Below, piece after piece: positions 6,891 through 16,149 of a stretch of DNA of 64,000 nt (its first letter is position 1; each line of letters opens with the position of its first letter). The notes under the pieces are model-generated. The model made no database searches and was not told the origin of the DNA. It saw only the letters and a program-made list of their open reading frames with translations. The translations under genes and the position numbers were made by a program. Origin of the DNA: Thiomonas intermedia (GTDB lineage Bacteria > Pseudomonadota > Gammaproteobacteria > Burkholderiales > Burkholderiaceae_C); NCBI RefSeq assembly GCF_002028405.1, contig NZ_CP020046.1:3162001-3226000 (forward strand), in the 5' to 3' direction.

Positions 6891-9346
6891 GCCGACACTC
6901 CTGAGGTGGTGGCCGCCGGAACGATGGGGATGAATTGGCGGGTATCGACCTGTGCCTTGTCGATGTCGGACCACGGGTCGGGCTCGCCTTGCAGCGCGAA
7001 CTGCAGCCGCTCCCACAGCGCCTTGCGGCCTTCGGCATCGTCGACGATGCGCTGCTTCACATAGTCGAGGCCGACGCGCGCCACATAGTGCACAGTACGC
7101 TCCAGATACCAGCCTTCCTCACGGTAGAGCTGGGTGAAGGCGCCGGTGTATTCGAGCACCTCGTCGGCGGTCTTGAGCTTGACCAGGAACTGCGCGACCT
7201 CGGTCTTGATGCCGCCGTTGCCCGCCACATACATCTCCCACCCGGAATCGACGCCGATAATGCCCACGTCCTTGATGCCGGCCTCGGCACAGTTGCGCGG
7301 GCAGCCGCTCACCGCGTACTTCACCTTGTGCGGCGCGTACATGCGCCAGGTGGCGCGCTCCAGCGCCTTGCCCATTGCGGTGCTGTCCTGGGTGCCGAAG
7401 CGGCACCACTCGCTGCCCACGCAGGTTTTCACCGTGCGCAGCGCCTTGGCGTAGGCATGGCCGCTGGGCATGCCGATGGCGTTCCACACCGCCTGAAGGT
7501 CTTCCTTCTTCACCCCGAGCAGGTCGATGCGCTGGCCACCCGTGACCTTGACCGTGGGGATGTTGAACTGGTCCACCACGTCGGCGATGCGGCGCAGTTC
7601 GGCAGCCGAGGTCTCGCCGCCCCACATGCGCGGAATTACCGAGTAGGTGCCGTTCTTCTGGATATTGGCGTGACTGCGCTCGTTAATGAAGCGACTCTGC
7701 GGGTCGTCCTTCGCCTCGTGCGGCCAGGTGGAGATGAGGTAGTAGTTGACCGCGGGGCGGCATGACGAGCAGCCGTTGGGCGTGCGCCAGCCGAGCTTGG
7801 CGTAGACCTCGGGAATGCTCAACAGATGCTGCTCGCGGATGGCGTCGCGCACGTCCTGGTGGCTGGAGTCGGTGCAGCCGCACATCGCCTTTTTCTTCGG
7901 CGCGGCCGAGTAGTCGCCACCCGCGGTGAACATCAGGATCTGCTCGACCAGACCGGTGCACGAGCCGCAGCTCGCGCTGGCCTTGGTGTGCTTGCGCACT
8001 TCTTCCAGGGTGAACAGGCCCTTGTCCTTGATGGCCTTGCAGATGGCCCCTTTGTTCACGCCGTTGCAGCCGCAGACCTCGTCGGCGTCGGCCATGAGTT
8101 GCGCCTTGCTCTGACCCTGGTGGCCGGCATCGCCGAGGTGGCTTTCGCCGAACATCAACTTGTCGCGGATGTCGTGTACCTTGCGGCCTTCGCGCAACAG
8201 CTTGAAGTACCAGGAGCCGTCCACTGTGTCGCCATAGAGGCAGGCGCCGACCAGCTTGTCGCCCTTCACCACCAGCCGCTTGTAGACGCCGGAAAAGGGG
8301 TCGGACAGCACGATGTCTTCGCAGCCCTCGCCGCCCATGAAGTCGCCCGCGGAGAACAGGTCGATGCCCGTCACCTTGAGCTTGGTGCTGGTCTGGCTGC
8401 CGGTGTAGCGGCCGATGCCCATCTGCGCCAGATGGTTGGCCGCCACCTTGCCCTGCTCGAACAGCGGCGCCACCAGGCCGTAGGCGATGCCACGATGCGC
8501 GGCGCATTCGCCCACGGCGTAGATCCGCGGGTCGGTCACGGTCTGCAGGGTGTCCGTGACCACGATGCCGCGGTTGCAGTGGATGCCCGCACTTTCGGCC
8601 AGGGCGGTGTTGGGGCGGATGCCCGCGGCCATCACCACCAGATCGGCGGGAATCTTCCTGCCATCCTTGAACTGCACTGCGCACACGCGGCCTTGGTCGT
8701 TGCTCAGCAAGGCCTGGGTCTGCGCGCCCATGAGGAACTTGAGGCCGCGATCCTCCAGCGATTTCTGCAGCAGCTTGCCCGCCACCTCGTCGAGCTGGCG
8801 TTCCATCAGCCAGGGCATGATGTGCACCACCGTGACGTCCATGCCCCGAAGCATCAGGCCGTTGGCGGCTTCCAGCCCGAGCAAACCGCCGCCGATGACC
8901 ACCGCGTGCTTGTGCACCTTGGCTGCTTCGATCATCGTTTCAGTGTCGGCGATGTCGCGATAGGCGATCACGCCCTGAAGCTCCTTGCCCGGCACCGGCA
9001 GGATGAAGGGCAGCGAGCCGGTGGCGATGAGCAGGCGGTCATACTTTGCTTGCGTGCCGTCGTCGGCACGCACCACGCGCTTGATGCGATCGATCTCGAC
9101 CACCTTCTTGCTGGTATGCAGGGTGATGCCGTTGTCGGCATACCAGGTCAGCGGGTTGAGGATGATCTCCTCCACCGTCTGCTCGTCGGCGAGCACCGGT
9201 GACAACAGAATGCGGTTGTAGTTGGGATGCGGCTCGGCGCCGAACACGGTGATGTCGTACAGCTCGGGGTCGAGCTTGAGCAGTTCTTCGAGCGCACGCA
9301 CCCCGGCCATGCCGTTGCCGATGAGCACGAGTCTGGGTTTGTTCAT
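6887..9346 (-). CDS. nirB: nitrite reductase (NADH) large subunit, siroheme-containing
   Basis: An 819-residue cytoplasmic NADH-nitrite reductase. Domains in order: an FAD site (VLIGNGMAGVRALEELL at residues 6-22), an NAD site (GGGLLGLEAANGLMLRG), a BFD-like [2Fe-2S] region with CGCNGVNK and CGSCTG, and the sulfite/nitrite reductase half with the siroheme-[4Fe-4S] ligands Cys642 and Cys648 (CVGSEWC) and Cys682 and Cys686 (CPRNC). The ATG at 9346 was chosen because AGGAAA lies about 9 bases upstream and homologues begin with a short lead into the FAD motif. An upstream in-frame ATG at 9391 overlaps the ATPase stop as TGATG and could add 15 residues. It belongs to the nrt-nir-nas operon. Confidence 0.96.
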   Translation of the reverse strand: MNKPRLVLIGNGMAGVRALEELLKLDPELYDITVFGAEPHPNYNRILLSPVLADEQTVEEIILNPLTWYADNGITLHTSKKVVEIDRIKRVVRADDGTQAKYDRLLIATGSLPFILPVPGKELQGVIAYRDIADTETMIEAAKVHKHAVVIGGGLLGLEAANGLMLRGMDVTVVHIMPWLMERQLDEVAGKLLQKSLEDRGLKFLMGAQTQALLSNDQGRVCAVQFKDGRKIPADLVVMAAGIRPNTALAESAGIHCNRGIVVTDTLQTVTDPRIYAVGECAAHRGIAYGLVAPLFEQGKVAANHLAQMGIGRYTGSQTSTKLKVTGIDLFSAGDFMGGEGCEDIVLSDPFSGVYKRLVVKGDKLVGACLYGDTVDGSWYFKLLREGRKVHDIRDKLMFGESHLGDAGHQGQSKAQLMADADEVCGCNGVNKGAICKAIKDKGLFTLEEVRKHTKASASCGSCTGLVEQILMFTAGGDYSAAPKKKAMCGCTDSSHQDVRDAIREQHLLSIPEVYAKLGWRTPNGCSSCRPAVNYYLISTWPHEAKDDPQSRFINERSHANIQKNGTYSVIPRMWGGETSAAELRRIADVVDQFNIPTVKVTGGQRIDLLGVKKEDLQAVWNAIGMPSGHAYAKALRTVKTCVGSEWCRFGTQDSTAMGKALERATWRMYAPHKVKYAVSGCPRNCAEAGIKDVGIIGVDSGWEMYVAGNGGIKTEVAQFLVKLKTADEVLEYTGAFTQLYREEGWYLERTVHYVARVGLDYVKQRIVDDAEGRKALWERLQFALQGEPDPWSDIDKAQVDTRQFIPIVPAATTSGVSA

Positions 9347-9390
9347 GATGCGGGTTTCCTGTTGCTGGGCAGCTTGCATCGCCGAGTCCA

Positions 9391-10191
9391 TCACGCAGCC
9401 TTGGCTTGCGGATGCGCCTGGCGCTTGTAGAGAAACTCCAGAACCTGGGCGCGCAGGTGGGCGTAGTGCGGGTCTTCGCTGAGCGCGAGGCGGTCGCGCG
9501 GGCGCGGCAGGTCGACGTGAAGAATCTCGCCGATGGTCGCCGCCGGGCCGTTGGTCAGCATGATGATGCGGTCGGACAGCAGTACGGCCTCGTCCACGTC
9601 GTGGGTCACCATCACCACGGTGGCTCCGCTCTTGGCGACGATGCCCTGCAGTTCGTCCTGCAGCTTGGCGCGGGTGAGCGCGTCGAGGGCGCCGAAGGGC
9701 TCGTCCATCAGCAGCACCTTGGGCTCCATCGCCAACGCCCGGGCGATGCCCACGCGCTGCTTCATGCCGCCGGAGATTTCGCTCGGTTTCTTGTGCGCGG
9801 CGTGCGGCAGGCCGACGAGCTCCAGCGCGGCAAGGGTGCGGGCCTGCAACTGCGCGCTGCCATCGGTTTTGCCGAACACGCGCGCCACACCGAGGTGGAT
9901 GTTGTCAAAGCAGCTCAGCCAGGGCAGCAGCGAGTGGTTCTGGAACACCACCGCGCGGTCGGGGCCGGGGGCGTGGATTTCGCGACCGTCGCACAGCAGC
10001 ACCCCCTCGCTGGGCAGGGTGAGCCCGGCGATGAGATTGAGCAGGGTGCTCTTGCCGCAGCCGGAATGGCCGATCAGGCTGATGAATTCGCCGCGGGCAA
10101 TGCCCAGGTCGATGCCCTTGAGGGCGTGAAAGGGACCGCGGGTGGTGTCGAACACCATGTCCACTTGTTCGACGGAAATAAAGCGTTCCAT
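9391..10191 (-). CDS. nrtD: nitrate ABC transporter, ATP-binding protein (NrtD/NasD type)
   Basis: A 266-residue ABC ATPase of the nitrate/sulfonate/taurine class. Walker A is GHSGCGKST at residues 41-49, the signature is SGGMKQRVGIARAL, Walker B is VLLMDEPFGALD, and the switch is THDVDEA. It energises the NrtB permease for nitrate (and perhaps nitrite) uptake. Only one ATPase gene is present here, whereas cyanobacterial systems have NrtC and NrtD; a homodimer is therefore likely. The start at 10191 is supported by GAGGAGA about 7 bases upstream. The symbol is by analogy; nasD or ntrD are used for the same gene in other species. Confidence 0.92.
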   Translation of the reverse strand: MERFISVEQVDMVFDTTRGPFHALKGIDLGIARGEFISLIGHSGCGKSTLLNLIAGLTLPSEGVLLCDGREIHAPGPDRAVVFQNHSLLPWLSCFDNIHLGVARVFGKTDGSAQLQARTLAALELVGLPHAAHKKPSEISGGMKQRVGIARALAMEPKVLLMDEPFGALDALTRAKLQDELQGIVAKSGATVVMVTHDVDEAVLLSDRIIMLTNGPAATIGEILHVDLPRPRDRLALSEDPHYAHLRAQVLEFLYKRQAHPQAKAA

Positions 10192-10211
10192 ATCGTTCTC
10201 CTCTTCCGGGT

Positions 10212-11141
10212 TCAGGAGCGTTCGTCGTAGGCGAAGCGGCGGGCCAGCAGCATGAGCAGGCCTTCGAGCGCCATGCCGGTGATGCCGATGACCAGAATGG
10301 CGATCAGGATGTGGGCGAGGTTGAGGTTGTTCCACTCGTTCCAGAGCCAGAAGCCGATGCCGGTACCGCCGGTGAGCATTTCCGCGGCGACGATGACCAG
10401 CCAGGCCGTCCCCACCGACAGCCGCACCCCAGTCATCATGTAGGGCATGACCGAAGGCAGCAGGATCTTGGTGAAGGTCTGCCAGCCGGAGAGATCGAGC
10501 ACGCGTGCGACGTTCAGGTAGTCGGCCGGGATGCGCTGCACGCCGATGGCAGTATTGATCATCATCGGCCAGATCGAACAGATGAAAATGGTGTAGATCG
10601 CCGCCGCCGGGGCATTGCTGAACACGTAGAGGCCGATCGGCAACCAGGCCAGCGGAGACACAGGCCGCAGCAGGCTGATGATGGGTGCGAACATGCGGTT
10701 GAGAAACGGCATGCGGCCGATGGCGAAACCCAGCGGAATGCCCACCAGCGCCGCCAGGCCGAAGCCATAGGCCACGCGTTGCAGCGAGGCCAGCAAGTTC
10801 CAGCCGATGCCCACGTCGTTCGGGCCGTTATCGTAGAAAGGATGGGCGAACACCTTCTGTGCCGACATCCAGGTGGCCAGCGGCGAGGGGAACTGCTGGC
10901 TGCGTTCGGAGGCAATTTCCCACAGCAACAGCAACAGGCCGAGGCCCAGTAGCGGGGCGAGCCCAGCCACCAGCACGCGACGATTGCGCGCGCGCTGGCG
11001 TTCCTGTGGTGTGGCCGGGCGCACCTTGGGATGAGGCGCCGCAGCGTGTGCGGCGGCAGCCGCGGCTGCGTGGGCTGCGCTGCCGTCGGTCGGCGTGGCG
11101 CGGTCATAGGTCGCGGTGGTCGGGAGGACTACGGTGTTCAT
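10212..11141 (-). CDS. nrtB: nitrate ABC transporter, permease
   Basis: A 309-residue inner membrane permease of the nitrate/taurine/aliphatic sulfonate importers. An N-terminal alanine- and proline-rich cytoplasmic stretch of about 60 residues precedes the first membrane helix (VLVAGLAPLLGLGLLLLLW). The transmembrane coupling region typical of the family follows, including GIPLGFAIGR and the EAA-like loop YLNVARVLDLSGWQTFTKILLPS. Six helices are expected. The ATG at 11141 has AGGAGA six bases upstream; an in-frame ATG at 11156 lacks one. The gene lies 27 bases after nrtA and 20 bases before the ATPase. Confidence 0.93.
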   Translation of the reverse strand: MNTVVLPTTATYDRATPTDGSAAHAAAAAAAHAAAPHPKVRPATPQERQRARNRRVLVAGLAPLLGLGLLLLLWEIASERSQQFPSPLATWMSAQKVFAHPFYDNGPNDVGIGWNLLASLQRVAYGFGLAALVGIPLGFAIGRMPFLNRMFAPIISLLRPVSPLAWLPIGLYVFSNAPAAAIYTIFICSIWPMMINTAIGVQRIPADYLNVARVLDLSGWQTFTKILLPSVMPYMMTGVRLSVGTAWLVIVAAEMLTGGTGIGFWLWNEWNNLNLAHILIAILVIGITGMALEGLLMLLARRFAYDERS

Positions 11142-11168
11142 GGTGTTCTCCTGCATGGCGGGTTCGGC

Positions 11169-12449
11169 TCACGACACCATGTCGTTGATCTTGAAGCCGT
11201 GGGCGTAGGTTTTGGGGTCCTTGCCGTCCCATATCACGCCGTCGATCAGCTTGGAGGTGCGCATCGGGTTCTTGGGCACGGGCACCTTGAGCGCGGTGGC
11301 CACTTCGGTGTAGAGGTCGGTACGGTTCACCGCCTTGGCCACGGCGAGGTAGTCGGGGTCGGTCTTGATCAGGCCCCAGCGACGGAACTGGGTGAGGAAC
11401 CACATGCCGTCGGACAACCAGGGGTAGTTCACCTGACCGTCTTCATAGAAGGCCATCGGATGCTTGTCGTCCCAGCTCTTGCCCAGACCGTTGGTGTAGC
11501 GTCCGAGGATGCGCGGCAGAATGGTTTCCACCGAGGTGTTCACATAGCCCGGCTCGGCGATGACGTTGGCCATCTTGGTCTTGTTGGCCAGCGAGGCGTC
11601 GATCCACTGGCAGGCTTCGAGCACCGCAGCCATCACCGCCTTGGTGGTGTTGGGGTATTTCTGCACGAACTCGGCGGTGGTGCCCAGCGCCTTCTCGGGG
11701 TGGTCGGGCCAGATGTCCTGGCTGGTCGCTGCGGTGAAGCCGATCTTCTGCGCGATGGCCACCGCGTTCCACGGCTCGCCAACGCAGAAACCGTCCATGG
11801 ATCCCACGCGCATGTTCGCCACCATTTGCGGCGGCGGCACGGTAATCACCTTGTCGTCCTTCAGCGGGTTGATGCCGTAGGTGGCCAGCCAGTAGTACAG
11901 CCACATGGCATGGGTGCTGGTGGGGAAGGTCTGGGCGAAGGTGAAGGTGCGGGTCTTGGCGAGCACGGCCTTGGCCAGTGCTTCGCCGGTGGTGACGCCC
12001 TGCTTGGCCAGCGCGTCCGACAGGCTGATGGCCTGGCCATTTCGGTTCAGGCCCATGAGGATGGCCATGTCGCGCTTGGGGCCGCCGACGCCGAGCTGCA
12101 CGCCGTAGGGCAGGCCGTAGAGCGCATGCGCCATGTGGATGCCGCCAGTGAGCAGGTTGTCGCGCACTGCGGCCCACGAGGCCTGCTTGCTCGGGATGAT
12201 CTTGACGCCGTACTTTTTGTCGAAGCCGAGTACCGAGGCCATCACCACGGGGGCGCAGTCGGTCAACGGGATGAATCCGATCTTCACTTCTTCCATTTCA
12301 GGTTTTCCCAGAGTGGCGGCGCGCGTTGCGGGTTGCAAACCGGGAAGCAGTCCGGAGAGTGCCGCTGCGGCGCCTGACTTGATGAGGGTGCGGCGCAAGG
12401 GCTGTGCCGGGTTGTTGCTCTGGGGCGTAGTGTCGTCTTGAGGGCGCAT
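11169..12449 (-). CDS. nrtA: nitrate ABC transporter, substrate-binding protein with twin-arginine leader
   Basis: A 426-residue NrtA/CmpA-type periplasmic binding protein. The N-terminus carries an apparent Tat signal: paired arginines at 19-20 (PLRRTLIKSG) followed by a hydrophobic alanine-rich stretch and a likely cleavage near ATRA-ATLG. The mature part starts with VKIGFIPLTDCAPVVMAS, typical of the family, and includes PPPQMVANMRVGSMDGFCVGEPWN, here listed only in outline. The ATG at 12449 has AGGA seven bases upstream; the longer open frame would start inside the leader terminator. It is the first gene after the regulatory leader. A cytoplasmic NasS would lack the signal, so this is the transport protein. 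Confidence 0.93.
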   Translation of the reverse strand: MRPQDDTTPQSNNPAQPLRRTLIKSGAAAALSGLLPGLQPATRAATLGKPEMEEVKIGFIPLTDCAPVVMASVLGFDKKYGVKIIPSKQASWAAVRDNLLTGGIHMAHALYGLPYGVQLGVGGPKRDMAILMGLNRNGQAISLSDALAKQGVTTGEALAKAVLAKTRTFTFAQTFPTSTHAMWLYYWLATYGINPLKDDKVITVPPPQMVANMRVGSMDGFCVGEPWNAVAIAQKIGFTAATSQDIWPDHPEKALGTTAEFVQKYPNTTKAVMAAVLEACQWIDASLANKTKMANVIAEPGYVNTSVETILPRILGRYTNGLGKSWDDKHPMAFYEDGQVNYPWLSDGMWFLTQFRRWGLIKTDPDYLAVAKAVNRTDLYTEVATALKVPVPKNPMRTSKLIDGVIWDGKDPKTYAHGFKINDMVS

Positions 12450-12474
12450 GACAAGTCCTGAAAAAAGTCGGGCG

Positions 12475-12506
12475 AAAAAAAAGCCTCCGGGCACGTCGCA
12501 CGAGGC
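12475..12506 (-). terminator. intrinsic terminator in the nrtA leader (attenuator)
   Basis: Read on the minus strand, GCCTC (12502-12506) and GAGGC (12483-12487) enclose about 14 bases and are followed directly by eight T residues (12482 down to 12475). It stands 26 bases before the nrtA ATG and downstream of the sigma-54 promoter, so transcripts would stop unless antiterminated. The five-base-pair stem is short, and further pairing in the loop is likely but was not computed. Confidence 0.72.
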
Positions 12507-12533
12507 GAGGCACACGAAGGCATCATTGCCGAG

Positions 12534-12589
12534 CTGATCCGGGGGAGACTCCCGGTCAGTGGTTTCACATAGACCGCCGTTGATCTACG
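12534..12589 (-). promoter_or_regulatory. ANTAR-type two-hairpin antitermination leader
   Basis: Two hairpins follow each other on the minus strand. The first (12589-12568) has the stem CGTAGATC/GGTCTATG (one G-T pair in the outer part and one next to the loop) closing the hexaloop AACGGC, which has A at position 1 and G at position 4, the hallmark of ANTAR-protein targets. Eight bases later the second (12559-12534) has arms CTGA-CCGGG and CCCGG-A-TCAG with the loop AGTCTC(C); it starts with A but lacks G at position 4, so it is a weaker match. The first hairpin begins almost exactly at the predicted start of transcription. The adjacent nasT gene encodes an ANTAR protein. Confidence 0.72.
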
Positions 12590-12599
12590 CCTTGTTCAA

Positions 12600-12615
12600 A
12601 GCAAACGACGTGCCA
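12600..12615 (-). promoter_or_regulatory. sigma-54 (-24/-12) promoter of the nrtA operon
   Basis: The minus strand reads TGGCACG-TCGT-TTGCT, an exact match to the sigma-54 consensus, with GG and GC separated by ten bases. Transcription would begin about 12 bases after the GC, near 12590, where the first leader hairpin starts. Together with the NtrC-like sites upstream, it makes nitrogen-status control of the whole nitrate operon very likely. Confidence 0.88.
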
Positions 12616-12700
12616 GCCTGTTCGACAGTAGGGCTCAGAGGAAAACCCTGGGGTGTATGACTTCAGGGCGGAGAAGGCGTGGTGCAACACGCGTCGCGAG

Positions 12701-12738
12701 TGCGCCAGGCTGGTGCGGGATTGCACCCGCATGGCGCA
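12701..12738 (-). promoter_or_regulatory. two NtrC-like enhancer sites
   Basis: Two 17-bp imperfect palindromes resemble the NtrC consensus TGCACCA-N3-TGGTGCA. On the minus strand, 12738-12722 reads TGCGCCATGCGGGTGCA and 12717-12701 reads CGCACCAGCCTGGCGCA; each has two mismatches to the fixed positions. Their centres are 21 bp apart, two helical turns, and lie about 120 and 140 bp upstream of the predicted start point, the usual place for sigma-54 enhancers. Both lie between the nasT stop and the promoter. Confidence 0.75.
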
Positions 12739-12771
12739 CTGCACGGTCGTGGCGGATGGGTTCGCACCCTC

Positions 12772-13407
12772 TCAAATCAGCCCGACGGTGTCGAGGATGC
12801 GCTGGGCCACGTCGCTGAGCTTCAGTCCTTTCTCCATGGCCAGTTTGCGCATGCGGCTGAAGGCCTCTTCTTCACTGCAGTTCTGGCGCTGCATCACGAT
12901 GCCCTTGGCCCGCTCCAGCACTTTGCGCTCGGCGAGTTGGGTGCGGGCCGCGTCCAGTTCAGCCCGGAGATGTTGCTCGCGCTCGAACCGCGCCAGTGCG
13001 ACTTCGATCACGGGCTTGACGCGGCTGGGCTTGAGGCCGTCGACGATATACGCGCTCACACCGGCAGTGATGGCGAGTTGCGCGGTTTCAGTGTCGTCTT
13101 CATCGGTGAACAGCACGATGGGCCGCTGGGTATCGCGCGAGGCCAGAACGACGTGTTCGAGCAGATCGCGCACCCCGGACTCGGCGTCCACAATGATGAG
13201 ATCGGGCTTGAGCGAAGCAATGCGCTCGTCCAGGTCCAGGCTGGCCGGCAGAATGGCCACGACCTTGTACCCTGCCTCCAGCATGGCCTTCTCGAGCAGC
13301 GCGCAGCGTTCGGCCTGTCGTTGATGACTTTCCGAATCCTCGCCTGATGCCAGGGCGGGATCGGGCGAGATGACGGCAACGGTCAGGGTGCGGGCGAGGT
13401 TGGACAT
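12772..13407 (-). CDS. nasT: ANTAR-domain antitermination regulator NasT
   Basis: A 211-residue NasT-type response regulator. Residues 8-125 form a receiver-like domain with IIVDAES around Asp74; residues 155-208 form the ANTAR RNA-binding domain (ERAKGIVMQRQNCSEEEAFSRM, outline only). In Azotobacter and other proteobacteria NasT binds a hairpin in the nas leader and prevents termination, while NasS sequesters NasT when nitrate is absent. The gene is immediately upstream of, and transcribed toward, a leader that carries such a hairpin and a terminator, which supports the call. No nasS is visible in this window, so the nitrate-sensing partner must lie elsewhere or be replaced. No clear ribosome site precedes the ATG. 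Confidence 0.9.
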   Translation of the reverse strand: MSNLARTLTVAVISPDPALASGEDSESHQRQAERCALLEKAMLEAGYKVVAILPASLDLDERIASLKPDLIIVDAESGVRDLLEHVVLASRDTQRPIVLFTDEDDTETAQLAITAGVSAYIVDGLKPSRVKPVIEVALARFEREQHLRAELDAARTQLAERKVLERAKGIVMQRQNCSEEEAFSRMRKLAMEKGLKLSDVAQRILDTVGLI

Positions 13408-13479
13408 GGCGGGAAAGGTGCAAATTCCATGCCCTGAGCCCCAATCAGCCGTCCGAGCGAGAGGAATACTGGATTCACC

Positions 13480-13864
13480 TCAATCGGCCGTGCGGGTCAC
13501 GACCCGCGCGGCGAAGCGGGCCAGCGCCTCGATCACTTCCGCTTGCTCTCCCGCTGCGGCGGCAACATCGATGTTGAGATCTGGATAGTGCGCCTGCACC
13601 GCTTGCGCCATCTGCGGTATATCGCGCTGAAGGTGGCCACCCGAGCCGAGAAACAGGGGGGCGATCTGCACCTGCGAGTATCCATGCTCGCCAGCATCCA
13701 GCAAGGTTTGACGCAGCGAGGGCTGCATGAATTCCAGGAAGGCGAGTCGAACGGTCAACTCGGGGTGAGCCTGCTGCACCTGGTCTCGAACTGCCTCGAA
13801 AGGCCGCGCCCACTCGGGCTGCCGCGAGCCGTGGGCCAGTAGAAGGAGCAGGACCGGCGGGGGC

Positions 13865-13872
<8 letters not shown>
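13480..13872 (-). CDS. CbiX-type sirohydrochlorin chelatase (short form)
   Basis: A 130-residue single-domain class II chelatase (CbiX-S/SirB-like). The N-terminal LLLLAHGSRQPEW segment carries the metal-binding histidine, and PLFLGSGGHLQRDIP holds the second conserved histidine; the short form works as a dimer. It could insert iron (or cobalt) into sirohydrochlorin. Its placement next to the nitrate operon, whose NirB needs siroheme and whose last gene is cobA, favours a role in siroheme synthesis. The start at 13872 overlaps the yihY stop by 8 bases. The open frame continues upstream into yihY but without a plausible start. Confidence 0.85.
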
Positions 13873-15747
<1,875 letters not shown>

Positions 15748-15759
15748 GTCTGGCGCACC

Positions 15760-16149
15760 ATGAACGGTTCCCGTCCTTCGTCATCTGCTGTGTTCTGGCA
15801 GCATGTCTGGCATCGCGGCGCGGTGTTCTGCCTGCTGGCGCTCATCCTGCTGGGTCTGGTCTGGGAGATGTGGGTGGCACCTCTTCATCCTGGAGGATCG
15901 TTGCTGGTGCTCAAGGTGCTGCCCCTTCTGCCCGCCGTACCCGGTGTGTTGCGCGGGCGCGCGGCGACGTTTCGCTGGCTGAGTCTGCTGCTGTGGTTTT
16001 ATGCGGCCGAGGGCATTACACGCGCCTTGACCGATCCCAACGCTGCGTCGCGCGGGCTGGGCTGGATCGAGCTCCTGCTTGCCTTGTTGCTGTTTGTCTG
16101 CGTTGCTGGCTTTCTGCGTGCGGGGGCGGCGCGTCATGCTGAGCGATGA
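15760..16149 (+). CDS. DUF2069 small membrane protein
   Basis: A 129-residue integral membrane protein with four likely helices (about residues 20-40, 48-65, 70-87 and 101-120). It matches the DUF2069 pattern, including LKVLPLLPAVPGVLRGR and LLLWFYAAEGITRALTDP. The function is unknown. Close spacing after wrbA and a 14-base overlap with the FAD oxidase place it in one transcript with them. Confidence 0.85.
   Translation: MNGSRPSSSAVFWQHVWHRGAVFCLLALILLGLVWEMWVAPLHPGGSLLVLKVLPLLPAVPGVLRGRAATFRWLSLLLWFYAAEGITRALTDPNAASRGLGWIELLLALLLFVCVAGFLRAGAARHAER

Noticed and set aside
12650-13347. Plus-strand frames of about 220 residues opposite nasT
   Set aside because: They are antisense to a gene with clear receiver and ANTAR domains and have no similarity to known proteins.
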